DNA of 64,000 nucleotides, taken from Salinispora cortesiana (GTDB lineage: Bacteria; Actinomycetota; Actinomycetes; Mycobacteriales; Micromonosporaceae). Shown piece after piece: positions 38,811 through 47,186 of the stretch. Position 1 is the stretch's first letter. The number at the start of each line of letters is the position of its first letter. Under the pieces are notes generated by a model, which saw nothing but the letters and a program-made list of their open reading frames with translations, made no database searches and had not been told where the DNA came from. The translations under genes and the position numbers were made by a program. The stretch spans positions 26,913-90,912 of the forward strand of contig NZ_AXVR01000016.1 in assembly GCF_000484695.1 (NCBI RefSeq), given 5' to 3'.

Positions 38811-40307
38811 TCAGCGGCCGTAGAAGCGCTTGACCAGCTTGACCAGCCGGGCGACGTCCGCGTCGGTGCGGTCGAAGGTCGTCGCGGGCAGCAGCGACCG
38901 GGCCCGGCGCCGGGTGATGGCCTTGGGGCGGGCGAACTCCCGCAGCCCGTCCGCGCCGTGGATCCGTCCGAAACCGGAGTCGCCCACGCCGCCGAAGGGC
39001 AGGGTGGACATTCCGGCGAAGGTCAGGGCCGAGTTCACCGAGGCCATTCCGGAGCGCAGCCGCCGCGCGACCGCCATGGCCCGACGCCGGCCGAAGACCG
39101 AGCCGCCGAGACCGTAGCGCAGCGCGTTGGTCCGGGCGACCGCCTCGTCAACGTCGCGCACCCGGTTGATGGTCAGGGTGGGACCGAAGGTCTCCTCGCG
39201 TACGGCGGCTGAGTCCTCTGGCACGTCCACCAGCACGGTCGGCTGCACGTACGGCGGCTGCACCGCGTCTGCCCCGCCGAGTACCGCCCGGCCACCGCGG
39301 GCCAGCGCGTCGTCGATGTGCCGGCGGATCACCTCCAGCTGGCTCGGCATGGTGATCGGGCCGATATCGGTGCCGTCGGCGCCCACGGTGATTCGTCCGG
39401 CCCGCTGGACCACCCGGTCAACGAAGCCGTCGAAGACCCCCTCGACGGCGTAGACCCGCTCGATGCCGATGCAGGTTTGGCCGGCGTTGGTGAGACCGCC
39501 CCAGACAGCTGCCGTGGCCGCGGCGTCCAGGTCGGCGTCGGTGTCGACGATCATCGCGTCCTTTCCGCCGGCCTCGATGAGCACGGGGGTCAGGGACTCG
39601 GCGCAGGCGGCCATCACCTTTCGACCAGTAGCTGTGGACCCGGTGAAGGCCAGCTTGTCGACCCCGGACCGGCACAGCGCCGCGCCGACATCGCCGAGGC
39701 CGTGCACCGCGGAGAACACCGGCTCCTCGGTGACGACCTCGGCGAAGCTGTCAACCAGCCACTGGCCGACGGCCGGGGTGTATTCGCTGGGCTTGAGGAC
39801 CACGGCGTTGCCCGCGGCCAGGGCGTAGGCGATGGAGCCGATCGGGGTGAACACGGGGTAGTTCCACGGGCCGATCACGCCGACCACCCCGTACGGCTGG
39901 TATTCCAGGTGGGCGGAGAACTCCGCCAGCATCAGCCGGGACCGTACCCGGCGGGGGCCGAGCACCCGCTTGGCGTTGCGGGCGGCCCAGTCGAGGTGCT
40001 CGACGGCGGTGACCACCTCGACGACGGCCTCGGCGACCGGCTTGCCGCCCTCGACATGCACCAGTTCGGCGAGTTCCTCGATTCGGGACGCCAGCCGGCC
40101 CCGCCAGCGCAGTAGCCGTTCCCGTCGGGCGGCGACGCCGAGCCCGGCCCACCACTCGCCGGCGGCACGGGCCTGGGCGACGGTTGCTGCGACGTCGGCG
40201 GGGGACGCGACCGGTAGCCGCCCGGCCTCCGCGCCGGTCGCCGGGTTCGTCGAGACGAGTCGACCATCCTCGATCACGGGGGTGCCCGGAACATGTACAG
40301 CCGTCAT
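38811..40307 (-). CDS. Aldehyde dehydrogenase family protein (succinate-semialdehyde dehydrogenase-like)
   Basis: NAD(P)-dependent oxidation of an aldehyde to a carboxylate; the substrate is uncertain. It has 498 residues. Motifs in order: VVGVIGPWNYP, AGNAVVLKPSEYTP, the cofactor loop AFTGSTATGRKV, general base Glu in IEAGGKDAMI, catalytic Cys in NAGQTCIGIERV (~residue 280), and EETFGPTL. The C-terminal ~50 residues are Arg-rich (RRRARSLLP). ATG 40307 is preceded by a leaderless-type promoter and by the element shared with ccr and ecm, which hints at a role near acyl-CoA metabolism. Confidence 0.87.
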   Translation of the reverse strand: MTAVHVPGTPVIEDGRLVSTNPATGAEAGRLPVASPADVAATVAQARAAGEWWAGLGVAARRERLLRWRGRLASRIEELAELVHVEGGKPVAEAVVEVVTAVEHLDWAARNAKRVLGPRRVRSRLMLAEFSAHLEYQPYGVVGVIGPWNYPVFTPIGSIAYALAAGNAVVLKPSEYTPAVGQWLVDSFAEVVTEEPVFSAVHGLGDVGAALCRSGVDKLAFTGSTATGRKVMAACAESLTPVLIEAGGKDAMIVDTDADLDAAATAAVWGGLTNAGQTCIGIERVYAVEGVFDGFVDRVVQRAGRITVGADGTDIGPITMPSQLEVIRRHIDDALARGGRAVLGGADAVQPPYVQPTVLVDVPEDSAAVREETFGPTLTINRVRDVDEAVARTNALRYGLGGSVFGRRRAMAVARRLRSGMASVNSALTFAGMSTLPFGGVGDSGFGRIHGADGLREFARPKAITRRRARSLLPATTFDRTDADVARLVKLVKRFYGR

Positions 40308-40313
40308 GGCGGA

Positions 40314-40319
40314 AGTTTA
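40314..40319 (-). promoter_or_regulatory. Candidate -10 box (TAAACT) of a leaderless aldehyde dehydrogenase mRNA
   Basis: On the reverse strand TAAACT-TCCGCC-ATG; the spacing is exactly 6 nt, and the same hexamer is used as at ecm. Confidence 0.55.
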
Positions 40320-40330
40320 GACCCGGTTTG

Positions 40331-40344
40331 CTACTCACCGGTAG
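40331..40344 (-). promoter_or_regulatory. Candidate operator CTACCGGTGAGTAG upstream of the aldehyde dehydrogenase
   Basis: Perfect CTAC/GTAG half-sites six bases apart. Extended by one base, it matches the ccr element at 12 of 15 positions. It sits 11 nt upstream of the -10 box, in the spacer region of the promoter. Confidence 0.5.
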
Positions 40345-40439
40345 GGCAGGCGGCGCCCGCTTACTGCCGGCCCGGCTCCGTGACATACCCCACGGCATCT
40401 CGACAACCCTGCGGCACATGGCAGACTCGCGCGCATACC

Positions 40440-40453
40440 TTAGCGGCCGTTAA
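40440..40453 (+). promoter_or_regulatory. Candidate operator TTAGCGGCCGTTAA upstream of the double dehydrogenase
   Basis: A near-perfect 14-bp inverted repeat (arms TTARCG, 2-bp centre) overlapping the end of a possible -10 box TACCTT (40436-40441). The element CTAACAATCGTTAA upstream of the thiolase gene is closely related. Confidence 0.45.
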
Positions 40454-40488
40454 CGCCGGCTGCATGGAGCTGACCAGGGAGGCTTGGC

Positions 40489-42279
40489 GTGACGCGCGAG
40501 TTCGCCAGTGTGGGTGTGGTGGGTCTGGGCACCATGGGTGCCGGCATCGTCGAAGTCTTCGCCCGAAACGGCATCGACGTCGTCGCCGTCGAGGTGACCG
40601 AGGCAGCGCTGGAGCGCGGCCGGGCCACCCTGACCGGCTCGACCGACCGGGCAGTCGCCAAGGGCAAGCTCGCGGCGGCCGACCGGGACGCGCTCCTGGC
40701 CCGCGTCAACTGGCAGGTCGGGCTGGGGGCCCTGCACTCGGTCGACCTGGTGATCGAGGCCGTTCCCGAGCAGCTCGAGCTGAAGCAGCGAATCTTCGCG
40801 GAGCTGGACCGGGTCTGCAAGCCTGAGACGGTTCTGGCCACCAATACCTCGTCGCTGTCGGTAACCGAGATCTCGGTGGCCACGGCCCGCCCCAACCAGG
40901 TCATCGGCATCCATTTCTTCAACCCGGCGCCGGTCATGAAGCTGGTCGAGATCGTCCGGACGGTGGTTACCTCGGCCGAGGTCGTTGCCGACGTGGAGGG
41001 GCTCTGCGCGCGGCTGGGCAAGGTCGATGTGACGATCAGCGACCGAGCTGGCTTCATCGCCAACGCCCTCCTCTTCGGCTACCTCAACCATGCGGTCAGC
41101 CTGGTCGAGGCGCGGTATGCCAGCCGGGAGGACATCGACGCGGCGATGAAGCTCGGCTGCGGTCTGCCGATGGGCCCGTTGGCATTGATGGATCTGATCG
41201 GCCTGGACACCGCGTACGAGATTCTGGACACGATGTACCGGCGGGGTGGCCGGGACCGGCGACACGCCCCGGTGCCGCTGATCAAGCAGATGGTCACCGC
41301 CGGGCTGCTCGGTCGGAAGTCGGGGCGCGGCTTCTACACCTACGAGCGGCCCGGTTCGCCGGTGGTCGTACCGGACGAGCAGACGCCGGTGAGCGCGGAG
41401 TCGACGCTCGAGGCCCGCGCGCGGAGCATTGCGAAGGTCGGCGTCGTCGGTTCCGGGACGATGGCGACCGGCATCATCGAGGTCTTCGCCAAGGCTGGCT
41501 ACGAGGTGGTCTCGGTGACCCGCGGGGCGGAGAAGTCCGCCAAGGTTTTCGAGACGGTCAAGACCTCGCTCAACAAGGGCGTGGTGCGGGGTCGGCTGGG
41601 CGAGGCCGACCGGGACGCCGCGCTGGGGCGGATCACGTGGTCCGCGACGTTGGAGCACCTCGCCGAGGTCGACCTGGTGGTCGAGGCGGTCATCGAGGAG
41701 CTGAGCGTCAAGAAGGCGCTCTTCGCCAGCCTCGATGAGATCTGCAAGCCCGGTGTCGTTCTCGCCACCACCACCTCGTCGCTGCCGGTGATCGATATCG
41801 CGATGGCCACCCAGCGTCCGGCGGACGTGGTCGGCCTGCACTTCTTCAACCCGGCACCGGTCATGTCGTTGGTGGAGATCGTGCAGACCATTCGCACGTC
41901 GGCGGAGACGACCGCGACCGCGAAGGCGGTCTGCGGGGAGCTGGGCAAGACTGGTGTGGTCTGCGGTGACCGCTCCGGGTTCATCGTCAACGCGCTGCTC
42001 TTCCCGTACCTCAACGACGCGGTGAAGATGCTGGAGGCGAGCTACTCGACCGCCGACGACATCGACCATGCGATGAAGCTCGGCTGTGGGTACCCGATGG
42101 GTCCGTTCGAGTTGCTCGACGTGGTCGGCCTCGATGTCTCCCTGGCTATTCAGCGGGAGCTGTACCTGGAGCTGCGCGAGCCGGGGTTCGCTCCCGCGCC
42201 GCTGCTGGAGCACCTGGTCACGGCCGGCTATCTGGGTCGGAAGACTGGGCGGGGCTTCCGCGACCACACGCGTCGCTGA
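40489..42279 (+). CDS. Duplicated 3-hydroxyacyl-CoA dehydrogenase (two modules in one chain)
   Basis: NAD-dependent 3-hydroxyacyl-CoA oxidation. It has 596 residues formed by two complete modules of ~290 residues, each about the size of a stand-alone enzyme. Module 1: GVVGLGTMGAGIVEVFA, IHFFNPAPVMKLVEIV, GLLGRKSGRGFYTYE. Module 2 (from ~310): GVVGSGTMATGIIEVFA, LHFFNPAPVMSLVEIV, GYLGRKTGRGFRDH. The two are clearly paralogous. Rossmann glycines are intact in both. In the catalytic region module 2 keeps the TSSLPV and His/Glu segments but reads TTTSS for NTSS (Asn to Thr). GTG start with GGGAGG nearby. Confidence 0.88.
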   Translation: MTREFASVGVVGLGTMGAGIVEVFARNGIDVVAVEVTEAALERGRATLTGSTDRAVAKGKLAAADRDALLARVNWQVGLGALHSVDLVIEAVPEQLELKQRIFAELDRVCKPETVLATNTSSLSVTEISVATARPNQVIGIHFFNPAPVMKLVEIVRTVVTSAEVVADVEGLCARLGKVDVTISDRAGFIANALLFGYLNHAVSLVEARYASREDIDAAMKLGCGLPMGPLALMDLIGLDTAYEILDTMYRRGGRDRRHAPVPLIKQMVTAGLLGRKSGRGFYTYERPGSPVVVPDEQTPVSAESTLEARARSIAKVGVVGSGTMATGIIEVFAKAGYEVVSVTRGAEKSAKVFETVKTSLNKGVVRGRLGEADRDAALGRITWSATLEHLAEVDLVVEAVIEELSVKKALFASLDEICKPGVVLATTTSSLPVIDIAMATQRPADVVGLHFFNPAPVMSLVEIVQTIRTSAETTATAKAVCGELGKTGVVCGDRSGFIVNALLFPYLNDAVKMLEASYSTADDIDHAMKLGCGYPMGPFELLDVVGLDVSLAIQRELYLELREPGFAPAPLLEHLVTAGYLGRKTGRGFRDHTRR

Positions 42280-42345
42280 GCGGTAGGGCAGGTGCGGGCC
42301 GGTCGCGTCGCCGGCCCGCCGAAGCCGTACGGCGTCGTCCCGCCG

Positions 42346-42351
42346 TACGCT
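42346..42351 (+). promoter_or_regulatory. Candidate -10 box (TACGCT) before the small Cys/His protein gene
   Basis: TACGCT is followed by 7 nt (GAAGGGT) and GTG 42359. GAAGGG could alternatively act as a very close ribosome site. Confidence 0.35.
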
Positions 42352-42358
42352 GAAGGGT

Positions 42359-42685
42359 GTGAGCCCTCGTCGTAACCGATCCCGCCGGAAGGAGAGCGCG
42401 CAGGTTGATTCCGCGCGGCTCCGGCAGGGGGTCGAGTCGGTGCAGCAGTGGCGGGACGGCGACTGGCAGGTTCGGTTGATCAGCGGCGGCGCGTCGGTGA
42501 AGACCTACCGCTGCCCCGGCTGTGACCAGGAGATTCGGCCCGGTGTGGCGCATGTCGTGGCGTGGCCCGCTCAGGGGTGGGGGGACCTGACCGACCGCCG
42601 GCACTGGCACAGTGGCTGTTGGCGGGCCCGGGACCGGCGGGCACCGAGCGTGCAGCGGGGCCGCGGTGCGCCCCGCCACGGCTGA
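42359..42685 (+). CDS. Small conserved-looking Cys/His zinc-finger-like protein
   Basis: A 108-residue protein of unknown function. The N-terminus is strongly basic (SPRRNRSRRKE). The middle carries YRCPGCDQEIRPGVAHVV followed by RRHWHSGCW, giving a CPxC...H...HxxxC pattern that suggests one bound zinc, similar to HNH/treble-clef folds, though no HNH catalytic set is clear. The Arg-rich C-terminus (RDRRAPSVQRGRGAPRHG) fits nucleic-acid binding. The hydrolase gene follows within 80 bp. Confidence 0.7.
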   Translation: MSPRRNRSRRKESAQVDSARLRQGVESVQQWRDGDWQVRLISGGASVKTYRCPGCDQEIRPGVAHVVAWPAQGWGDLTDRRHWHSGCWRARDRRAPSVQRGRGAPRHG

Positions 42686-42762
42686 GGCGCGATCTGGACC
42701 GCCGTCTTCCCGACCCCGACCCCGGCCGGGTTGCCGGGCTGGTGACGGGGGAGACTGGGCGG

Positions 42763-43563
42763 GTGAGCACACCCATCCGCGCCTCGTCGATCCTGCCCGG
42801 CCGTCGGGAGGAGATTGAGCTGCACACCGCCGACGGGCTGTGCCTCGTCGGTGAGCTGGCCCGTCCGGCCGACCGTGCGCCGGTCGCCACGCTGGTCTGC
42901 CTGCATCCGCTGCCCACCCATGGCGGGATGATGGACAGCCACGTGTTCCGCAAGGCCGCCTGGCGCCTGCCGGCCCTGGCCGACCTGGCGGTGCTGCGTT
43001 TCAACACGCGGGGCACGACCAGCATGCGCGGTACCAGTGCGGGGACGTTCGACAACGCGGTCGGTGAGCGGTACGACGTGGCCGCCGCCATCGAGTACGC
43101 GGAGTTCCACGAGCTGCCGGAGATCTGGCTGCTGGGTTGGTCGTTCGGCACTGACCTGGCCCTGCGATACGGCTGTGACCCAGCGGTGGCGGGTGCCCTC
43201 CTGCTCTCCCCGCCGCTGCGGTTCTCCGGCCCCGAGGACCTGGCGAACTGGGCCGCCGCCGGCAAGCCGGTCACGGCGCTGGTGCCGGAGTTCGACGACT
43301 ACCTGCGGCCGGAGGAGGCGCGGGAGCGCTTCGCGGCTGTGCCGCAGGCTGAGGTGGTCGGAGTGCCGGGCGCCAAGCACCTGTGGGTCGGTGACGCCGA
43401 GACCGTCCTCGACGAGGTCGTCCGGCGGGTCAACCCCTCCGTCCCCGTGCCGTTGCCGACCACCTGGGATGGCCCGGTGGAGACCGGCGATGTCAGCGCC
43501 TACGCCGATCGCACGGTGGCGGCCTTCGCCGACCGGCCGGTGCCGGGTCCGGCGGCCGACTAG
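42763..43563 (+). CDS. Alpha/beta hydrolase
   Basis: Serine hydrolase-like protein of 266 residues from GTG 42763. The nucleophile elbow is GWSFGTDLAL (Ser near residue 128), the oxyanion region is LVCLHPLPTHGGMMDSHV, and a C-terminal His is in PGAKHLWVGDAE. The family resembles the small dienelactone-hydrolase/YsgA-type hydrolases; the substrate is unknown. GAGACT (42751-42756) lies 6 nt upstream of the GTG. The stop overlaps the reverse-strand AI-2E permease gene by 4 bp (tail to tail). Confidence 0.78.
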   Translation: MSTPIRASSILPGRREEIELHTADGLCLVGELARPADRAPVATLVCLHPLPTHGGMMDSHVFRKAAWRLPALADLAVLRFNTRGTTSMRGTSAGTFDNAVGERYDVAAAIEYAEFHELPEIWLLGWSFGTDLALRYGCDPAVAGALLLSPPLRFSGPEDLANWAAAGKPVTALVPEFDDYLRPEEARERFAAVPQAEVVGVPGAKHLWVGDAETVLDEVVRRVNPSVPVPLPTTWDGPVETGDVSAYADRTVAAFADRPVPGPAAD

Positions 43564-44657
43564 CGGGAATCCTGGCGTGGGATGACCACCTCGCGCAGGA
43601 TAAGCTGGAACGCCGCGACGGTGGGGATCGCGATGAGGGCGCCCACCACGCCGAGCAGGGCGACGCCGAGCAGCGCCGCAACCAGGGCGGCCACCTCGTT
43701 GACCTGCACCGATCGGCGCATCACCTTGGGGTAGATCAGGTAGTTCTCCACCTGCTGGTAGACGAGGAAGAACAGCACGCAGGCGATCCCCACCGGTAGG
43801 GCGGTGGCGAAGCCGACCAGGCTCACGATCACCGCCCCGAGCGTGGCACCGATCTGTGGGATCAGGTCGGTCACCGCCACCACGACGGCCAGGGCGAACG
43901 GGTACGGCAACTCGGCAATCAACGCGAAGACGAAGGTGGTCGTACCGGCGAGGAGGGCGATGATGAGCGCCCCGACGATGTACGCGCCGACCTTGGCGAT
44001 GATTTCGTCGCCGATGAGGCGTACCCGTTCCCGACGGGATCGGGGGACGAGCGCGTACCCGAGCGACCGCAGCCGGTTGAAGTACGCCAGGAAGTAGATG
44101 GTGAGTACGAGCACGGTCAGGGTCCGGAAGGCGGTGCCGAAGATGAGCTGGGCACCGCCGAGTACTCCGTCGAGTGCCTGGCCGAGGGTGTCGGTGTCCG
44201 CGGCCTGCTGCGCCCTCTCCACCAGGTCGTACCGCTCGATCAGCTCGTTGATGGTCTCATTGCGCCGCAGCGTCTCCAGGTAGCTGGGGAACTGCTCGAT
44301 GAACTGGTTGGACTGGGTGATGATCGGTGGCACCAGGGCGACCACGCCGCTGCAGAGCAGGAGGAGCAGGGTCAGCATGACGACCGCGACCGCCAGCCCG
44401 TGGGGCAGCCCGAACCGGCGTAGCCGCGCCACCGCCGGATACAGCCCGACGGCGAGGAAGAGCGCGATCACGACGGGGACGAGTAGGCCGGCGGCATTGC
44501 GCAGGCCGAGGAAGAGGGCGTAGGCCAGCAGCGCACCGAGCGCGCCGGTGAAGCCGACGAGGAAGCTGCTACGCCGCAGGGGCAGCCCCGGCACGCCGAA
44601 CCGTCCGGCCCCCTGCTCGGCGCGGTGCTGCTGCGACTCCGGCTCGCCCGGTGCCAC
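43560..44657 (-). CDS. AI-2E family (PerM/YtvI-like) transporter
   Basis: Polytopic membrane protein of 365 residues with about eight hydrophobic segments. Family features are the amphipathic middle (residues ~110-190) and the C-terminal signature QQVENYLIYPKVMRRSVQ, followed by ALVAALLGVALLGVVGALIAIP. Despite the family name, members are mostly Na+/H+-linked or peptide/auxin-type permeases of varied substrate, so AI-2 export should not be assumed. GTG start. It lies 103 bp downstream of the large coiled-coil gene on the same strand. Confidence 0.85.
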   Translation of the reverse strand: MAPGEPESQQHRAEQGAGRFGVPGLPLRRSSFLVGFTGALGALLAYALFLGLRNAAGLLVPVVIALFLAVGLYPAVARLRRFGLPHGLAVAVVMLTLLLLLCSGVVALVPPIITQSNQFIEQFPSYLETLRRNETINELIERYDLVERAQQAADTDTLGQALDGVLGGAQLIFGTAFRTLTVLVLTIYFLAYFNRLRSLGYALVPRSRRERVRLIGDEIIAKVGAYIVGALIIALLAGTTTFVFALIAELPYPFALAVVVAVTDLIPQIGATLGAVIVSLVGFATALPVGIACVLFFLVYQQVENYLIYPKVMRRSVQVNEVAALVAALLGVALLGVVGALIAIPTVAAFQLILREVVIPRQDSR

Positions 44658-44760
44658 CGGAGCTCAGGCCGCCCGCCCAGCGCCGTGGCCGGCCCGCCAC
44701 GCCTCGCTCCGTGGTCGGCAGCGGCGAGCCTGGCCCGGGACCGCCGCCCAGCCGGCCGGC

Positions 44761-47025
44761 TCAGTCCTTGTCAACGACGACCTTGCTCGGCTTGGAGCTG
44801 CGCTCGTCGGTGGTGGGCTTCGCCGGTCGGTTGTTGTTCTCACCGGTACTCGTGATCTTTGTGGGGGCGGCTGCCCGACCCCCTTCACCCGGGACGGCCG
44901 CGACGGTCGGCTCACCGTCCACCCCGGCGCTGGCCTCATCACCGTCCTTCGTGGTAACCGACTTCACGCTGCCCTTCGCGGACTCGTCAACGGCCGGCTC
45001 GATCCGTCCGCGGGCTGGCTGGCCGGCGTCCGCCGGCTCGACCTTGCCCACCCCGGCGCGGTCCCCAGCGGGCGGCGCCGGTGCGGCCGTGGCGGCCCGA
45101 CCGTTGTCGGAATCGCCGCCCGCGGGTCCGACCGGGGCGGGCTTCGCCGCACCGGTCAACTCCAGCCGAAGTTCTGCCACCTGTCGCTGCAGGTCGTCGG
45201 ACTCCTGGCGGGATCGCCAGGTCTCCTGCCGCAGGTCAGCGAGCTGCTGTTGCGCCTGCGCGATTTCCAGCATCACCTGGGCGAGCTGCTGCCGGCCGGT
45301 CGCAGCCTCCTGCTGCGTCGCCGCCAGGTGCTGCTGGGTGGTGGCCAGGGCCTGCTGGGTGGTGGCGGCGTACTCCTCGAACTGGCGGCGGGAGGTGGCG
45401 GCGTACTCGTCGGCGGTACGGCGCTGCTCGGCCGCCGCCTCCTCGGCCTGGCTCAGCAGCGCCGATGCTTCCTGGTCCGCACGCTCGCGGAGGGCCTGGG
45501 CATCCTGCTCGGCGGTCTGCCGGATGCTCTCGGCGGCACCCTCGATCTCGTTTCGGCGGGCCGTGTACGTGGACTCCAACTCGGTCTTGCGCGAGGTGAA
45601 CTCGGTTTCCAGCTCTTGCTGTCGGGTCGTGAGCCCAGTCTCCAGCTCTTGCTGTCGGGTGGCGAATCCGGTTTCCAGCTCCTGCTGCCGGCTCGTGTAC
45701 TGCTGCTCCAACTCGGCGTGCCGGGACTCGTGTCGCTGCTCCAACTCGTCGCGGCGGCTGGTGAACTCCTGGTCGTCGGCGGCCCGGCGCTCGGCCAGCT
45801 CATGGTCTGCCGCCGCCCGGCGGTTGTCGACCTCCTTCTCCACCCCCGCCCGCCACGCTCCCAGCTCCTGTTGGGTCTGGGCTCGGGTCTGCCGGGCGTA
45901 CGCCTCGGTCTCGGTGCGCGTCTGCTGCGCGTATGCCTCGGCCTCGGCCCGCTGCCGCTTCGCCGCGTCGGCGGCCTGCTTGGCGAGCAGCTCCGCCTCC
46001 TGACGGGCCTTTGTGTGGGTGGCCCGGCCGGCGGTGCTGGCGTCGTCGATGATCTGCTTGGCCTCCTGCTGGGCCTTGGCGTGGGTAGCCCGGCTCGCCT
46101 CGGTCGCCTGCTCCACGAGGCGTCCGGCTTCCTCCTGCGCCTTGGCCTGCAACTCCTTGGCGGCCTCCCGCAGCTCGGTCGAGTCCTGCTGGGCTTTGGT
46201 CTGCGCCTCACGGGCGGCCTCGCGCAGCTTCGTCGCCTCATGTTGGGCCCGCGTGTGCACCGCTTTCGCGGTGTCCCGCAGTTGGGTAGCTTCCTGCTGG
46301 GCCTTCGTCAGCGCCTCCTGCGCGGTCTTGCGTAGCCGGGCGGCCTCCTCGGTCGCGGCTCTGACCGCGGTTTCCGCCTGCTCGGTCGCGGTTTTGACCG
46401 CGGTTTCCGCCTCCTCGGTCGCGGTTTTGACCGTGACGTCTGCCTGCTCGGTCGCGGCCTTGACCCGGGCGTCGGCCTCCTTGGTCGCGGCCTTGACCCG
46501 GGCGTCGGCCTCCTTGGTCGCGGCCTTGACTGCGGCGTCGGCCTCCGCCTTCCGGGCTGCGGTGTGCCGCTCCTCCTCGGCGCGGCGAGCGGCCAGCGCC
46601 AGCTCGAAGTCCTTGAGGGCTCTGGCTGCCTCCGCCCGCGCTTCGTCAATGATGTGTTCGGCGGCGGCTCGGCGGGACTCGATCTCCTTGTTGGCGGCAG
46701 CGAGGATCTCTTCGGCCTGCTCTTCGGCGAGGGTGAGGACCTGCTCCACGCGGGGTCCAAGGTGCCGGAAGGAGGCGCGGTCCACCACGCCGACCTGCTT
46801 GCGCACCTGGGCCAGGTCCCGCTGGAGCACCTCCACCTGGCCGGCCAGCTTATGGATTTGGGTGTAGGCCTGCTCTCGCTCGGCGGTCAGGGTGGCGATC
46901 TCGTGCTCGGCGCGAGCGACGTACCGGTCGACCTGCCCCTTCACGTACCCCCGCAGGCCGGCCTCGAAGCTGGGCTCCGTGGTCACATCCCCGCCGAGAG
47001 CGAACAGTTCCTCGCCGTTCGACAT
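44761..47025 (-). CDS. Large DivIVA-like coiled-coil protein
   Basis: Predicted cytoskeletal or polar-growth scaffold of 754 residues. The start at ATG 47025 (MSNGEELFALGG) follows a purine-rich site. A DivIVA-type N-terminal anchor (GLRGYVKGQVDRYVARAE, ~residues 22-39) is followed by LRG/VEQVLTLAEEQAEEIL. About 500 residues of Ala/Glu/Gln/Arg coiled coil include 11-residue repeats (VKAATKEADAR; RQQELETGFAT), and a disordered Pro/Ala/Lys-rich tail ends SSKPSKVVVDKD. Resembles the long coiled-coil partners of DivIVA (Scy/FilP type) in filamentous actinomycetes; function inferred from architecture. Confidence 0.78.
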   Translation of the reverse strand: MSNGEELFALGGDVTTEPSFEAGLRGYVKGQVDRYVARAEHEIATLTAEREQAYTQIHKLAGQVEVLQRDLAQVRKQVGVVDRASFRHLGPRVEQVLTLAEEQAEEILAAANKEIESRRAAAEHIIDEARAEAARALKDFELALAARRAEEERHTAARKAEADAAVKAATKEADARVKAATKEADARVKAATEQADVTVKTATEEAETAVKTATEQAETAVRAATEEAARLRKTAQEALTKAQQEATQLRDTAKAVHTRAQHEATKLREAAREAQTKAQQDSTELREAAKELQAKAQEEAGRLVEQATEASRATHAKAQQEAKQIIDDASTAGRATHTKARQEAELLAKQAADAAKRQRAEAEAYAQQTRTETEAYARQTRAQTQQELGAWRAGVEKEVDNRRAAADHELAERRAADDQEFTSRRDELEQRHESRHAELEQQYTSRQQELETGFATRQQELETGLTTRQQELETEFTSRKTELESTYTARRNEIEGAAESIRQTAEQDAQALRERADQEASALLSQAEEAAAEQRRTADEYAATSRRQFEEYAATTQQALATTQQHLAATQQEAATGRQQLAQVMLEIAQAQQQLADLRQETWRSRQESDDLQRQVAELRLELTGAAKPAPVGPAGGDSDNGRAATAAPAPPAGDRAGVGKVEPADAGQPARGRIEPAVDESAKGSVKSVTTKDGDEASAGVDGEPTVAAVPGEGGRAAAPTKITSTGENNNRPAKPTTDERSSKPSKVVVDKD
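46370..46555 (-). repeat. 33-bp tandem repeats within the coiled-coil gene
   Basis: Five to six copies of a 33-bp unit encode VKAATKEADAR-like hendecads. The two central copies are nearly identical at the DNA level, suggesting recent duplication. A second hendecad block (RQQELETxxxT) lies at about 45560-45720. Confidence 0.75.
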
Positions 47026-47186
47026 GCCCCCATCCTCACACGCAATTGGCCCTCTTGGGGCGATACGGACTCGTCGGATGCAGCGGTTCAACCAGTGCGA
47101 TCCGGACTTGGAACGACGTACGGCGCGGGGCGACACCGGATGCCCAGCGTCGCCCCGCGCGGTGGAGCAGGCCCCAGCCGAGCCGG

